Assembly (NCBI GenBank): GCA_001579985.1
Contig: LRSR01006091.1
Location: 1-23,880, forward strand
Direction: 5' to 3'
Source of the DNA: Hypsibius dujardini
Taxonomy: Eukaryota > Tardigrada > Eutardigrada > Parachela > Hypsibiidae
DNA length: 23,880 bases
This document shows positions 9,661-20,313 of this stretch, one piece after another. How positions within the stretch are numbered: position 1 is the stretch's first letter; each line of letters starts with the position of its first letter. The notes beneath the pieces were generated by a model. It saw nothing but the letters and a program-made list of their open reading frames with translations, did no database searches and was not told the DNA's origin. The position numbers were made by a program, and so were the translations under genes.

Positions 9661-10602
9661 TAATGCGGATGTTTTAAGGCGCCATGCTCCGCCAAAAAAG
9701 AAGAAAGAATTGGGGGATAATTTACTGAATTTTTTAAGCTCAGACGGTTAAACGCTGTTTAAGTGATGATTTTGGTAAATTTTTTTATCACCAATGGGCC
9801 TCTCGTAAAGTCATCATCATCATCGTCAAATCAATCAATCATGGAAAATCATCAGTTATGTGCTGAAAAAAGTACCAGGCAAACGTGGTGGGCTAAATCG
9901 GTCGGGGTGGCGGAGGGCGCCACAAGTGTAAATTGTAAACAACCTTCATTCAGCTTCACACAGACTCCGCGTTTAATTCACATTTGTGGCGCCCTCCGCC
10001 ACCCCGACCGATTCAACCCGCCGCGTTTGTTTGGTACCGTATGCTCGCGATCCCAAGGAACAGCTAAGCCCCGCCTCCCTCTGTATGGCCCTGCACTCGA
10101 TTGAACGTTCAATCTGATTCACTGTTCTCTGATTGGCTCATTTCGTACAGCTTATCCGCTGTGCTGGATTGATTGATTGGTTGTCACGGAACAGCTCTCT
10201 GACGTCATCGCGGACTCTGACCACAAATTCTGCCGGAATGTGATGCGAGTCCGGGACTCGCTCGCTCGTCTTCCGCCGCTTTCCTCGCTAATTCTAAGTG
10301 AATAATCGCAAATTGGCACGAGCCAATCGGAGGAGTGGGAGGAGTGACGACGTAGATGGGCGTCGCCTTGATTAACGAGATAATCGGCACACATAACCGA
10401 ACTTCGAACACCCGTTTTGTACGAGAATAGGTCAGTTAAGTGTGTCTTCATTACAGGTCAAAAACTTTGACTCTCTGAGAACAGGCAGACATTAACTAGA
10501 GGGCGCGCGTCCTTCAGCAACTGGTCAGTCCGTAGCCGTTCTTTATCGATAAGCCTCACCTGCCGTTGATCTCAAAAGGCAGTCGTTGTTCTTTTTTGAG
10601 CC
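9661..10602. other. Spacer between two divergently transcribed genes
   Basis: Between the minus-strand gene starting at 9555 and the plus-strand gene starting at 10603 I found no exon I could support. The spacer holds the hairpin element at 9872-10037 and short ttgattgattgg tracts near 10168. Palindromic gacgtcatcgcg at 10200 includes a CRE-like tgacgtca. It may contain promoters for both genes, but this is inferred from position only. Confidence 0.4.
9872..10037. mobile_element. Hairpin element with ~65-base near-perfect inverted repeats
   Basis: The left arm contains gaatcggtcggggtggcgga-type sequence (taaatcggtcggggtggcgg at 9893) then agggcgccacaa. The right arm is its mirror (ttgtggcgccctccgccacc near 9983). 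Arms begin ggtacc and are separated by about 40 bases. With no coding capacity it fits a MITE or a solo hairpin. Confidence 0.85.
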
Positions 10603-12013
10603 ATGAAAGCAAAACAAAAGGTCGTTCAACAAGGCGCATTTGTCTCTAAAAATGTCATTAGCAAATCCGTTATTTGGAGCACCGAATCCAATATGGCATG
10701 AAGGACACCCATTGTAGCGTGACTTCTAGCTGCTTGCGCAGGTGATGAGGCCGGCTGCAACTAACCCGGCTGCAGCGTTGTCTACTAATTGTGTCGGTTT
10801 CTGAACAGAAACATTTTTTAAGCGGCAAGGTACATAATACAATAATTTTACAGACAGCTGATGGAAGCATTTCTAGCTCTAAAGTCAGGGCGGGCTGGTT
10901 ATATTCGAGGTTCGTACTAGGACATTATTGTAACAGGGTACGTCTGTTGAGCAAGGAGGATTTCCTGACACGTTACTTCACTATATTCTGTAGCTATAAA
11001 AACGAGCTTCCCGTTCGTCCTGTGTTTGTCTGCCCCTTCATCCATCCTGTTATACAAACAAAATTCTTGCAATCCTTCCGCTCATCCGACCTTTTACTCA
11101 TCCGTCAGTCCGACCGTCTATCCGTCCGTCTATCCGTTCATCCGTCAGTTATCCGTCTGTCCTCCATCCGTCTATCCGTCTGTCCATCCCTCAGTCCGTC
11201 CACCCATCAGTCCGTCCGTCCGTCCGTCCGTCCGTCCACCCGTTCGTCCGTCCATCCGTCTATCCGTCCACCCGTCCACCCGTCAGTCCGTCTACCCATC
11301 AGTCCGTCCGTCCGTCTGCATGAGACTGAAACAACCTTAATATGTATTTTTTTGTGATTGACGGATAGATGGTTAATTTCCAGTAGTATCGCAGCATATC
11401 TGCAACGGTACCGAGACGCTAATGACGCATCATAGTCTTAACGACCGTTACTCGGCCAATGTAGACTGCGCGAATCTAACTCACCCTGGTGGTAAGAAAT
11501 TCCCAAAGCAGTCTGCCGTATTTCTAGTATTACGCAAAACTGTAGTTCTTTAGTACGGACTCCGATCTGACGTTTGGAGCGTCCCTCTCCGGTCGTGATC
11601 ATTTGCCAATCGGCGTTCTCATTACGGTCGGTCGATTGTTTGCAGTACCCGGAGGGTTCCCAGTCCGCCGATATCGCAAGTAGCGTAATCCCTTCGGCGG
11701 ATCCTCCCACTCCAATACATGCAGTAACCCGGAGGACACAAGAACTGTCCAGGAACTCATTTCTAGCGAGAGATCTCGTCCAGAGCGGTTCACGGACGAA
11801 AGACTCCGCCATCCGCTGTTTCATCCAACAAACCCTTTCCAACCAGAGTCTATTTCCATGGACGAAAGATCAGAGATGTGCCTATTTTCGGTCGACAAGT
11901 TCAACGTTTTCCAGGAGAACACCAAACAGAACGAATGGTCTCTACCGGCAAAACACCTACATCGTCTTTCGTGCCTTATATTCAATCATCAACAAGTGTA
12001 CCCGAAAACATAA
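10603..12013 (+). CDS. Unrecognised protein gene, seven-exon model (~214 aa)
   Basis: The family is not recognised. The model is 10603-10620, 10809-10829, 10854-10909, 10937-10989, 11384-11491, 11580-11679, 11725-12013. Junctions use GT..AG and all phases agree; the 45-base intron 11680-11724 is short. The central part reads KEDFLTRYFTIFLVSQHICN and HSLNDRYSANVDCANLTHPG, the C-terminal part PERFTDERLRHPLFHPTNPF then FSVDKFNVFQENTKQNEWSL. It stops at TAA 12011-12013, with AATAAA 48 bases on. No signal peptide or convincing membrane segment is seen. The ATG is two bases after a pyrimidine-rich AG (gttcttttttgag). The acceptor at 11579 is weak, and a competing frame runs open from 11574 to 12053. 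The microexons at the 5' end are the least certain part. It converges on ATP13A. Confidence 0.45.
11090..11322. repeat. (TCCG)n tetranucleotide array
   Basis: An imperfect tccg/tccatccg array of about 230 bases lies in the intron 10990-11383 of the plus-strand gene. Variants include cagt, ctat and ccca steps. Confidence 0.9.
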
Positions 12014-12060
12014 AAAGTCGGTCCGAACAGCAGGCAAAGCCACATTGAAATGAGCTATCC

Positions 12061-12066
12061 AATAAA
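12061..12066 (+). promoter_or_regulatory. Polyadenylation signal AATAAA of the 10603-12013 gene
   Basis: AATAAA begins 48 bases after the proposed stop at 12013, and is the expected signal for a compact 3' UTR on the plus strand. Confidence 0.6.
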
Positions 12067-12400
12067 AGACTGTCGTGTCGCATCATCATCATCATCACCA
12101 TATTGCGCAAACAAGAGCGGGATTCTCAACCGAACATTAAGATTACGTGTAAAAGGCATCGCAGAGGGGGTCTGCCAACACCGACCGACCGACCGACCGA
12201 CCGACCGACGGACGGACCAACCAACCGACCGACCGACGGACGGACCAACCGACCGACCGACCGACGGACCAACCGACGGACGGACGGACCAACCGACCGA
12301 CCGAACGACGGACCGACCGACCGACCGACCGACCGACCGACGGACCAACCAACCGGGCAGAAAGACCGAATGCACAAATCACAGGTAGGAGGATTAAGGT
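12067..12400. repeat. Convergent 3' spacer with (CCGA)n array
   Basis: The region between the two convergent stops (12013 plus, 12401 minus) is dominated by a CCGA array at about 12181-12355 with ccaa and cgga variants, preceded by a short atc tract. No AATAAA was found on the minus strand here for ATP13A, so its poly(A) signal is a variant or lies within or past the array. Confidence 0.85.
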
Positions 12401-15400
12401 TTACAGATTCGTCGAGTCGGGACCGCCCTTCGCATCAACAGCCACCACCGATGATGCCGCATCATCGGCGTCCTTCGCATAGGTAGTCCGTCCGACCGGC
12501 GGGAACTGAATCTCCTTATCCAGCTGCCGTCGCACCATCTTGAAGGCACTTTTCGAGTGTTTCTTCCGTCGGATCGTCTTCAGGACGCGCTTGAACCACA
12601 CCCGATCCACAATCAACTCCTACAAGAGAACCAACACAAAATGTGCAACTCCTCCCTTGCATCTCCTCCCTTTTGCAGTGCCGTGCCGCATAGAGGGTTA
12701 CTCACCTCAACAGCAACCGCAGCAAAGAGATTAGCTGCCATGAGCCCCAAAATTGCCAAGCGGAACGACAGATGCGAGTCCTCAGGATTATGAACAACCT
12801 AACGACGCACAAAGTGAAACGAAATTGAGACGAGAAAAAAAACAGCCCAGTAATGCGAACGTTCCCCCCCCCCCACCTTCATCAAGTCCTCCAGCCACTT
12901 TCCGGGCGAGTAGAGTAACAGCGTGCCCGTCAGAAAGGCCAAAACAAGGATAGCGGCCAAGAACACAACTACACAGACAACGACAAGATGAATCACAAGA
13001 TCATCGCCACGCCCAACTGCAACCAGTTACCGTTCGTGTAGATACGCTTTCGATAGGGCGGTCCCTTCGAGAACACGAACGCCAGAATGAGATCCTGGAA
13101 TGCCGCGACAAGGAACAGCAGAGTGGCCTCCCAGTTGACCACCTTCTCCCGCTCGTCCTCCGGACCGTCATACAAACTGATCGGCGAATACCTTTACACA
13201 AAACACAAAAACACATTCCAAATTTGCCATTCCAAAACAAAACATGCTTTTCCGCAATACCAATTACACACGTGGCAAAAACCTCAGGCCGACCGAATTA
13301 CAGCCAACTTTTTACCAGCGCCCAGCAAAATGGGGTGGTCTGAGTTTGAGCCATTTTGGCCAATGCGTGCAGCTGTTTTTCACCAGCTTACCACGCAGTC
13401 TCTGCTCAGTCGATCGATTGATTGACTTGCAATCTGGTGTTGAATCAATGAATCAATCAAGCGATGTGAGAAACAGCTGCACGTATAGGCCAAAATTGGC
13501 TCTAACTCCGACCACCCCATTTTGCTGGGCGCCAGCCGGTAAAAAGTCGGCTTTAATTCGGTCGGCCTGAGGTTTTTGCGTACTGTACTAACCAAGACTG
13601 ATGCTGCAAAAAGTGAATAGCCATGGTCTGGAATCCCACCACGATAATCATCTGCGAGAAGATTGAGACGATCATTGACGGCGCCATCAGGGATCCGTGG
13701 GGTCGATGGGACACGAGCCGATCGTACGGCTTGGTGTAACCCACTGCAAATGAGAAAAGAGAGGCTTCTCAGGGACGAACGGGATCATTTGGTCAAATAT
13801 GCTTACTGAGCACTGCCACGATAGTGGTGATGACCATGTCCAGGTAGAGGAAGTGCATATCCGCCAAGATGGTTCGTTTCTGCAAAGCACACGAACCTCG
13901 GGTAAGAATGAAAATCGCTGACTCATACGAGGCAACAAACCTCGTAGAGAATCAGAACCGCAACGAACTGGACCATGCTGCAATGGAAATGGTATCAAAA
14001 TTAGCAGACGGGTTCAATGGCAGAAACAACGGGAGAACGTCACACAACGATCGACCGACCGACCGAACGACCGACCAGAGACAGATGGACCGATCGATCG
14101 ATCGACCGACGGACCGACCGATTGACGGACCGACCGATTGACGGACCGACCGATCGACGGACCGACCAGAGACCGAGCTCACCTGTATAAAGCCATGTAT
14201 TTGAAAATTCCGAATGACGTGACGAGAGCGCAACGACCTTCCTTAATCACCGTTGGTACGCACTCAATCGTGTTGCGGCTCGACGTGAAGGGACTCGCCA
14301 CCGAGGCCTCAGCCTCCGACAAGGAAATCCCAGCGTGGGCAGCCTTCAGAGCCTGTTGGAACGAGGAACACCATCAACACATACTCCCTCCGCTGTCGCA
14401 AGCTGTCGCCAAGAAAGCTGACCCGACAGCAAAACCTACCCCGCAATCGTTCGCTCCATCGCCAACCATTCCCGTGATGTATCTGTAACAGCAGAAAGGT
14501 ACAAACGTGCGCTACAAGACCACGTAGAGAAGACCAGGCCTTACTCGAGATCAATGTATTTTTCAACCAGCTGCGTTTTCTGCTCCGGTGAGAAACGAGC
14601 GAAAATGGTTCCGCGCACCATGATCTGACAAAAGGGAACGAACACCTCAAAACACCTCAAGGTCGCCTTCATGGTGCCACAGTCATTCCTTCCCACCTTC
14701 GGTACAAGTTCCGGAAAGTGCTGCAGAAGCACACTAAATGACCGCCCCGTCATGGCAAAGTGATATTTCGGCCGGTCCATGGTGATCAGGTACTCGTTGG
14801 CAGAGATTGCCTGCAACAATTGCCCGGTTAATCAGGCGAGTTCGCGCGTCTCCCGCAGAGTCTGCCAGTAAGTAGGTACCCGAGACGGAGTGCTAGAACT
14901 GCCGTCACTCTCCGCCAACGAGACATCCGACGAGGACGAGGCCAGATCGTTACTGCGCCAGAGAATGTGCGCCAGCGAACTGGTCCGCTCATCCGGCGGA
15001 AGGACATCAACAATCACGACTTCATCACCCTTGGGGATCATTCCACAGTCATGGCCGACGCTAATGGCCGTCAACATGTTGTCCCCTGTCGAACGGGGAA
15101 AACAAACACTTAAACCTACACACTCCACAGACAAACAAACCTTTCCCCTTCCCCTGCTCATCATCCACGATTTCGAATACCAATTAACTTACCGGTAACC
15201 ATAACGGTCTTGATGTCCGACGCAATCAGATCGCCAATGACCTGGGCGCTCTCCGGCTTGAGGTTGTTCCGCATGATGAGCAGTCCGATGAATGTCAGTT
15301 CACTTTCCACAGCTTCCCTACAACATAACCAGGCAAAAAATCGAGGCCCGCTCGGAATCGGTTCAGGTAGGGGGAAGCGCACCGTTTCAAGCGAGCCATC

Positions 15401-16387
15401 TGATGGAACGCCAACTTCGGATCCAACTTCCGATATCCCATGGCGATCACTCGGAATCCCTGATGAGCGTAGAAATGCAAGGTCTTGTGGAAATTCAGAG
15501 GCACCGAATCGGGCCGGGACAGCGAAACAATCTTCTCCGGTGACCCCTTCACAAAGGCGGTGAAGCAGTTGTCATCCGGGGCGCGGGTTACGACTGCCAT
15601 CCGCTGAAGACTGCAACCAACCAACCAATCAATCAATCAACCGACCAACCAATTACAGTACTTACACACCGAACCTCGCCACGAGAAGCAGTAACAGTCA
15701 CTCACCCAGACGAGAACGGAAACTGCTTCACGATCCCAACATGGCCGTCACTGCCCTCTTCCTTCTCAAATCCATCACGCAAGTTCATCTCAACGCGCTT
15801 CTTGGGAAAGACGGTGGTAGGAATGAGCGAGTCGAAGGCGCCGCTGTCGCCGTCATCCTGTCGCGGCTCACAGAACACCCAGTCGGTGGCTTCAAACAGC
15901 TTCAGATCCAGCGGATCGCCGTTCAGCTTCCCGTCAATCATGGTCAGCGAGTGACAGGAAGCCATTCCCACCAGCAGGGGATCTTGCCGCTCCAGATCCG
16001 CCAGATTGGCGACCATTGGGCCTAGGTCCCCGTCAACGGCAGGAATGACCCCCATCAGGTCCAGACCCTCCTCTGTCAACGTCCCCGTCTGCAGAAAAGG
16101 AGAAACCCCGGTCATACCGAGCTTAAATGAAAGAATCTATCTCTGAAGATCGCTACCTTGTCGAAACAGACCAGCTTGATCTTGCCGCAGACATTAATCC
16201 GCGACGGGCTGATGCAGAAGATGCCGACCTTCTTCAGGCGGCGCTGAGAGTACACGATCCCCACCGTCAAAGCTGCAGGCAACGCCGGCGGCACCACAAT
16301 CGTAATCAGATCCAGTGCTCGAAGAATCATCAATCCAATGCCCTCCTGAAAGCAATCCAGCCACACGTGACGGGACTCGTTAAAAAT

Positions 16388-16445
<58 letters not shown>

Positions 16446-19320
16446 AACGATCCTCCAGGGGATGTCACTGCCACATCCGCACATGCCCTTCAACGCTAAC
16501 GGGTGCCGTTCCTGTCTACTAACCCCGTGTTTCCAGTAGATGTACGTGGAATAAGCCATGCCGAGAGCCGCAATGACGGCCTGAAAAAGAGTGTCAGACA
16601 GTCAAAACTCGACATTGTCTTGGAGGGGGGGGGGAGGGGGCGCCGCATAAATCAATAGGGCAAAATCAATAGGCAGTACACTTACCATGACGCCGACCAG
16701 ACGCAGTGCATCCCGGTAGAACTTGAAACCAATCGGCTTAGGGAAGAGTATACTCCGAACGAGATCCCCCTTGACGGTGTAGAACCCTACGGGGCGGGGA
16801 GGAAAAAACCCAATAATGAGTCAACAGGATATTTCTTTCAGCCAAGCCGGACGAGCGTCTGTCTCCCTCTTGTCTCAAGACAGTCACACAGTCAAAGGAC
16901 TAGATTAAGCTTGTCCGACGTGGAGTCGCTGAGGTAGTCACACTCACCAGTCTGGCAGACGACCGCCAGAACGCGGGCGCCTTCGTAGAAGCGCGTCTGA
17001 ATGACGGTCGTGCCGTGAAAGAGAATATGCCGCTTGTGCTCCTCCCCCGAGAAGATTTCCGCATCCTGGCCGTTTAGCGGCACTTTAGTGACGGGAGCAC
17101 TCTCGCCTAACAAACACACACAAACCGGTGCATTTTCGCCATGTGCAAACACAATCCAGCCCTGGGTGAGTCTGCTGCTCTCCAACCTGTCAGGACGCCT
17201 TCATTGACTATGCAGTTGCCCTCAATCAATGCCGCGTCACACGGCATCAGACATCCGTGCTTCGGAATGACGATCACGTCCCCCGGTACCAGGGAATCCG
17301 GCGAACGTTCGGCAAACTCTGTTAATACAAAAGCCAGATTACATAACTGAGAAGCCCGAGACTGAGAAGCGGAGACTAAGAAGCGAAGAAGAACTGAGGA
17401 GCCAAATAAACGTTTAAGAGCGGGTTTTTCCGATGCGTACCGCCGTTATCGAGCAGCACCTGGAACTTCTCGCTGGTGGTTGACTTCAATACCATCTGGC
17501 GCAACCGCAGACGTTGCTAAAAATAGCGGAAGGTGGAAAGGTTATTGACTGTCTGCCTTTGCTTGACGCGCAGTATCGGACAAGTGGGCCGCCAGCCCGT
17601 CGGTCCTGTCAGCCACACGAACCTTGCGCGTCTCGTACAGGCTCAAACAGATCCCAAAGAGGGACACAACCAGCACGCACGACGCGTAGATGTAGTAGTC
17701 GTCGAGCGACCACAGGATAATGCAGAAGACTTGGAAGCAGTAGAACGGATTGAGAATCTCCTCCACCAGCAGCCGCAGGACCGGTTTCACCTCCACATCA
17801 ATGATATTCGGGCCGAACAGGGTCAGCCTGTAACCGACGAAACGGAAATCCCTTTAACACGACATCTCCAACAGATTAAATCAGGCAAGAACGCACTTTT
17901 GCTGGCGTTCTTCGTCAGAGACACCACCACGCCGGGAATGCAGATCGCCACACGAGATCCCGACAGGTAAGCCGGAAAGCCGCTGGAACTTCTCATCGCG
18001 ATGATGCCAGGCATAGTGAAGGAGCGAGTGCGTGAACCAGCGAACCGTGCAGATCTTATTCGGTTGGGGGGAGCCGCCGCCGCCGCCGGAAGCGGGGGCA
18101 GCGGTGAGATGTGCTTCGAGCGCCGCCTTTCCCAGTAGCTCCAGGCCGAGGCTCTTGGCGGCGTGCCGTGCGTCGTCGGGTGGGTCGGACGTCAGCAGGC
18201 CGAATTCAGCCACATCCCGTGATCTAAAGGCAATTAAACCGTTCAGCTGAGTATAACAACTTTGATTCATTCAATGTCACGCGAAAAGCGAGAAGTTAAA
18301 CATAAATAACATCAACATCAAACAACAACGACCGCTCACATGAGTTTTGGCTTTCGTGTTAGCACTTTCTGCTTGACGGAATGGCTGAAATAATTCCCAT
18401 GCGAATCCTGAAAATAAAAATAAAAATAAAACCGCGAATCAGTAAAGAGTTTTTGTAGAACTCCAATGACACAAACCCAAAACAGGCAGACTTACAGACG
18501 GACAGACATTAGGGCAGGCAATACAGACAACAAGCAAGGTGTTAGACAGATAGACAGACAGACAGACAGACCGTCAGACAGACAGACAGACAGACCGTCA
18601 GACAGACAAACAGACAGGCACACAGACAGACAGACCGTCAGACAGACAGACAGACAGACCGTCAGACAGACAAACAGACAGGCACACAGACAGACAGGCG
18701 GGCAGACAGACAGGCAGGCAGGCAGACAGGCAGGCAGGCAGACAGACATATCAAGCCGTTACCTTCAAGAGCACGGTATCCGCCTCCTGCACCTCGCACG
18801 GAGTCTTCTTGATGGCCGTGATCCATATCGGACACCACGACAGCACAACATATCCCAATCCCAGTGTGATAATTCCAATAAAGTGAAACAAAACGGACTT
18901 CCAGAACTGTGCCTTGTAACCCCATACGTCCTGTAGCGAGAAATTTCAACAGACGATTATGTAAAGCAGCCCGCCGCAGTCAGTATGACACTGACGTCAA
19001 TGTCAACCGTGCGCGCGCGCGCGCAACTGTCTGTGACTGTTTTAAAGTGGGGAAAAAATATGACTCAGACGAGACTCGGAGACTCACGATAAACTCCTTC
19101 ACTCCATCTTCGATTCTGACGCTGGCGTAGCGTCTGGCATGCGGACGGTACTCAACGCCTTCAGCGGCGGCAGGCCCAGGGACGTCGACTAGTTTTAACA
19201 AAACAAATAGCTCAATACAGATAACGAAATTATATCAATCTTTCCTGGCAAATGATTAGATACATTAATGCCCAAGGGGAACTTACTCGGCCGATCAGGT
19301 GGTACGATAGTCGACGACAT
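12401..19320 (-). CDS. P5B-type ATPase (ATP13A2/3/4/5 group), complete, 27 exons, ~1263 aa
   Basis: P5B pumps export polyamines from late endosomes/lysosomes in animals. Exons: 19287-19320, 19088-19188, 18763-18930, 18340-18407, 17897-18223, 17623-17827, 17441-17516, 17187-17318, 16948-17106, 16686-16786, 16524-16580, 16157-16345, 15706-16088, 15383-15610, 15193-15317, 14880-15085, 14697-14810, 14545-14624, 14440-14482, 14183-14352, 13941-13977, 13807-13879, 13593-13743, 13031-13191, 12877-12968, 12706-12798, 12401-12619. All phases agree. Landmarks: a hydrophobic segment near residues 60-80; actuator loop LTGES (~369-373); P5B signature PPALP (~495-499, not the PPELP of P5A); phosphorylation site [12 protein letters not shown] (Asp ~538, split by an intron); nucleotide-domain KGSPE (~688); [12 protein letters not shown] (~785); hinge [10 protein letters not shown] (~923-932); then [14 protein letters not shown] and several membrane helices. 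The length fits the family (about 1180-1230) plus a Gly5 insert in the N-terminal domain. Which paralogue it is cannot be told. Confidence 0.95.
13273..13580. mobile_element. 308-base hairpin element (TGGCAAAAACC family) in an ATP13A intron
   Basis: Inverted arms of about 115 bases start tggcaaaaacctcaggccga at 13273 and end with the mirror tcggcctgaggtttttgcg at 13580. They share aaaatggggtggtc and gtgcagctgttt further in. The outermost 20 bases resemble the 110-base hairpins at 3709 and 6883, so these may be one family of different lengths. It fills most of the intron 13192-13592. Confidence 0.85.
14049..14170. repeat. (CCGA)n tetranucleotide array in an ATP13A intron
   Basis: CCGA repeats with cgat and ttgacgga variants fill most of the intron 13978-14182. 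The motif is the same as in the 12181-12355 array. Confidence 0.9.
14625..14696 (-). other. 72-base in-frame intron of ATP13A with no stop codon
   Basis: Family alignment places an intron here (donor GTGGGA after LVPK, acceptor ttttgtcag before [10 protein letters not shown]). It is exactly 24 codons and open, so retention would add 24 residues between the nucleotide-binding domain and the IFAR motif without frameshift. Confidence 0.7.
16390..16442. repeat. (TC)n dinucleotide array in an ATP13A intron
   Basis: About 26 uninterrupted TC units occupy the intron 16346-16523. Read on the coding strand it is (GA)n, so it is not the polypyrimidine tract of the next exon. Confidence 0.95.
18535..18750. 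repeat. (CAGA)n array with higher-order structure in an ATP13A intron
   Basis: CAGA units with ccgtcaga and cagg variants. A composite block (accgtcagacagacagacag, then accgtcagacagacaaacag) is itself repeated near 18570-18610 and 18633-18680, showing a ~64-base second-order period. It lies in the intron 18408-18762. Confidence 0.9.
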
Positions 19321-20313
19321 CCGAGAACCTCCTAATCAATTTGAAATAACCGGTATTAAAATCAACAATCGCGCATTCCCAGACCTTGCTCAAATGACGC
19401 GATGACAGAAAGCAAATCATTTGGCACTTTCCTTTCCACGAAAGTGACAGTGCTTAATGAACCGATTCAAATCAGTGGAATCATTAGGCACTTTCCCTTT
19501 CAGTAAAACAACTGATTTCTAAAGCAGCTGACTGATAATTTCAAAAAAATTGGCCCACTTACAATATGTTTTATGCTAGGGAACGTCGAGCATTGGCGAA
19601 GAGAACTCGCCAAGATGCTTCACAAGTAAAGGACGGAGCTGATGTTTGATGATGACCAGGTGCATTACAGGGAGTGGGGAATACAAGAGGAAAGAAGGAG
19701 GTCCAGCGTGCCGAGCCAGAATTCTGATGTTAAAACCAAAAATTCGTCATATTTCAACTGTCGTTGTGGGGTATATAATCGTGGGAAACATGATGGAGAA
19801 ATTGCTGCGCAATAGGGAATAATGGGGGAAGTCACAAAGTTGTGGATTAACGCCGTGGGGAACTTCTCCGATGCGGAAATTTTTAACTGAAATTTCCTCC
19901 GAGTTCTTTCTCACAGACAGACAGACAGACAGGCAGACAGACAGACAGCTGATAGCGGTTGACGGGAAATTGCAACCACGAGTCGAGTCGACGCCCACCG
20001 TTCTGTAGGCAAAGCGCCTACCATCATATCGGGTTTACGTTTGAAGAAATACCAGTGTTAGTGATTCGAGGCGAATTAATTTTCGATTCGAGTGTTTGGA
20101 GTACTCGTACAGAGCGTACTCGTACATCCACATCCAAACCTCGTTTGCTTTATGAGTCAGCCAAGCAAAATATCGGGGTAGGGTTTACTCCCACTGCTGT
20201 AGATGCCGTTCGGCAATTCCGCACTTGATCAGTTGAAGATTTTTGCCATGCGCGTACGAAAGAAATCGGAAAATTGAATTGTTTTTCTCTTCCCTTTCTT
20301 TTTATAAAGCGTG
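19321..20313. promoter_or_regulatory. Probable divergent promoter region of ATP13A and the XTBD gene
   Basis: The starts of ATP13A (19320, minus) and the XTBD gene (20314, plus) face away from each other across 993 bases. The spacer has a repeated ggcactttcc(t/c)tt motif (about 19423 and 19490), a twice-repeated tactcgtacagagcgtactcgtac block near 20100 and a short CAGA tract (19914-19948). ORFs present are not recognised. Promoter function is inferred from the layout, not from a core promoter motif. Confidence 0.5.

Noticed and set aside
11026-11340. Ser/Pro/Val-rich ORFs over the TCCG array
   Set aside because: Tetranucleotide repeats lacking stops stay open in several frames; there is no start context or domain.
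11438-11842. 134-residue minus-strand ORF
   Set aside because: It overlaps the phase-consistent plus-strand exons and AATAAA of the 10603-12013 gene, and has no splice or family support.
12103-12486. Thr/Asp/Pro ORFs (TDRPTDRP) and Ser/Val/Gly ORFs (GRSVGRSV)
   Set aside because: Translations of the CCGA array in both strands; they overlap the true ATP13A terminal exon in the wrong frame.
18466-18936. Gln/Thr/Asp-rich ORF (DRQTDRQT) and its Cys/Leu/Ser complement
   Set aside because: CAGA array translation; the ATP13A exon 18763-18930 in the other frame carries the recognisable membrane segment.
19959-20228. 89-residue plus-strand ORF in the divergent spacer
   Set aside because: No recognised motif, no acceptor/donor continuity with the XTBD gene, and it covers a CAGA tract edge; treated as chance.
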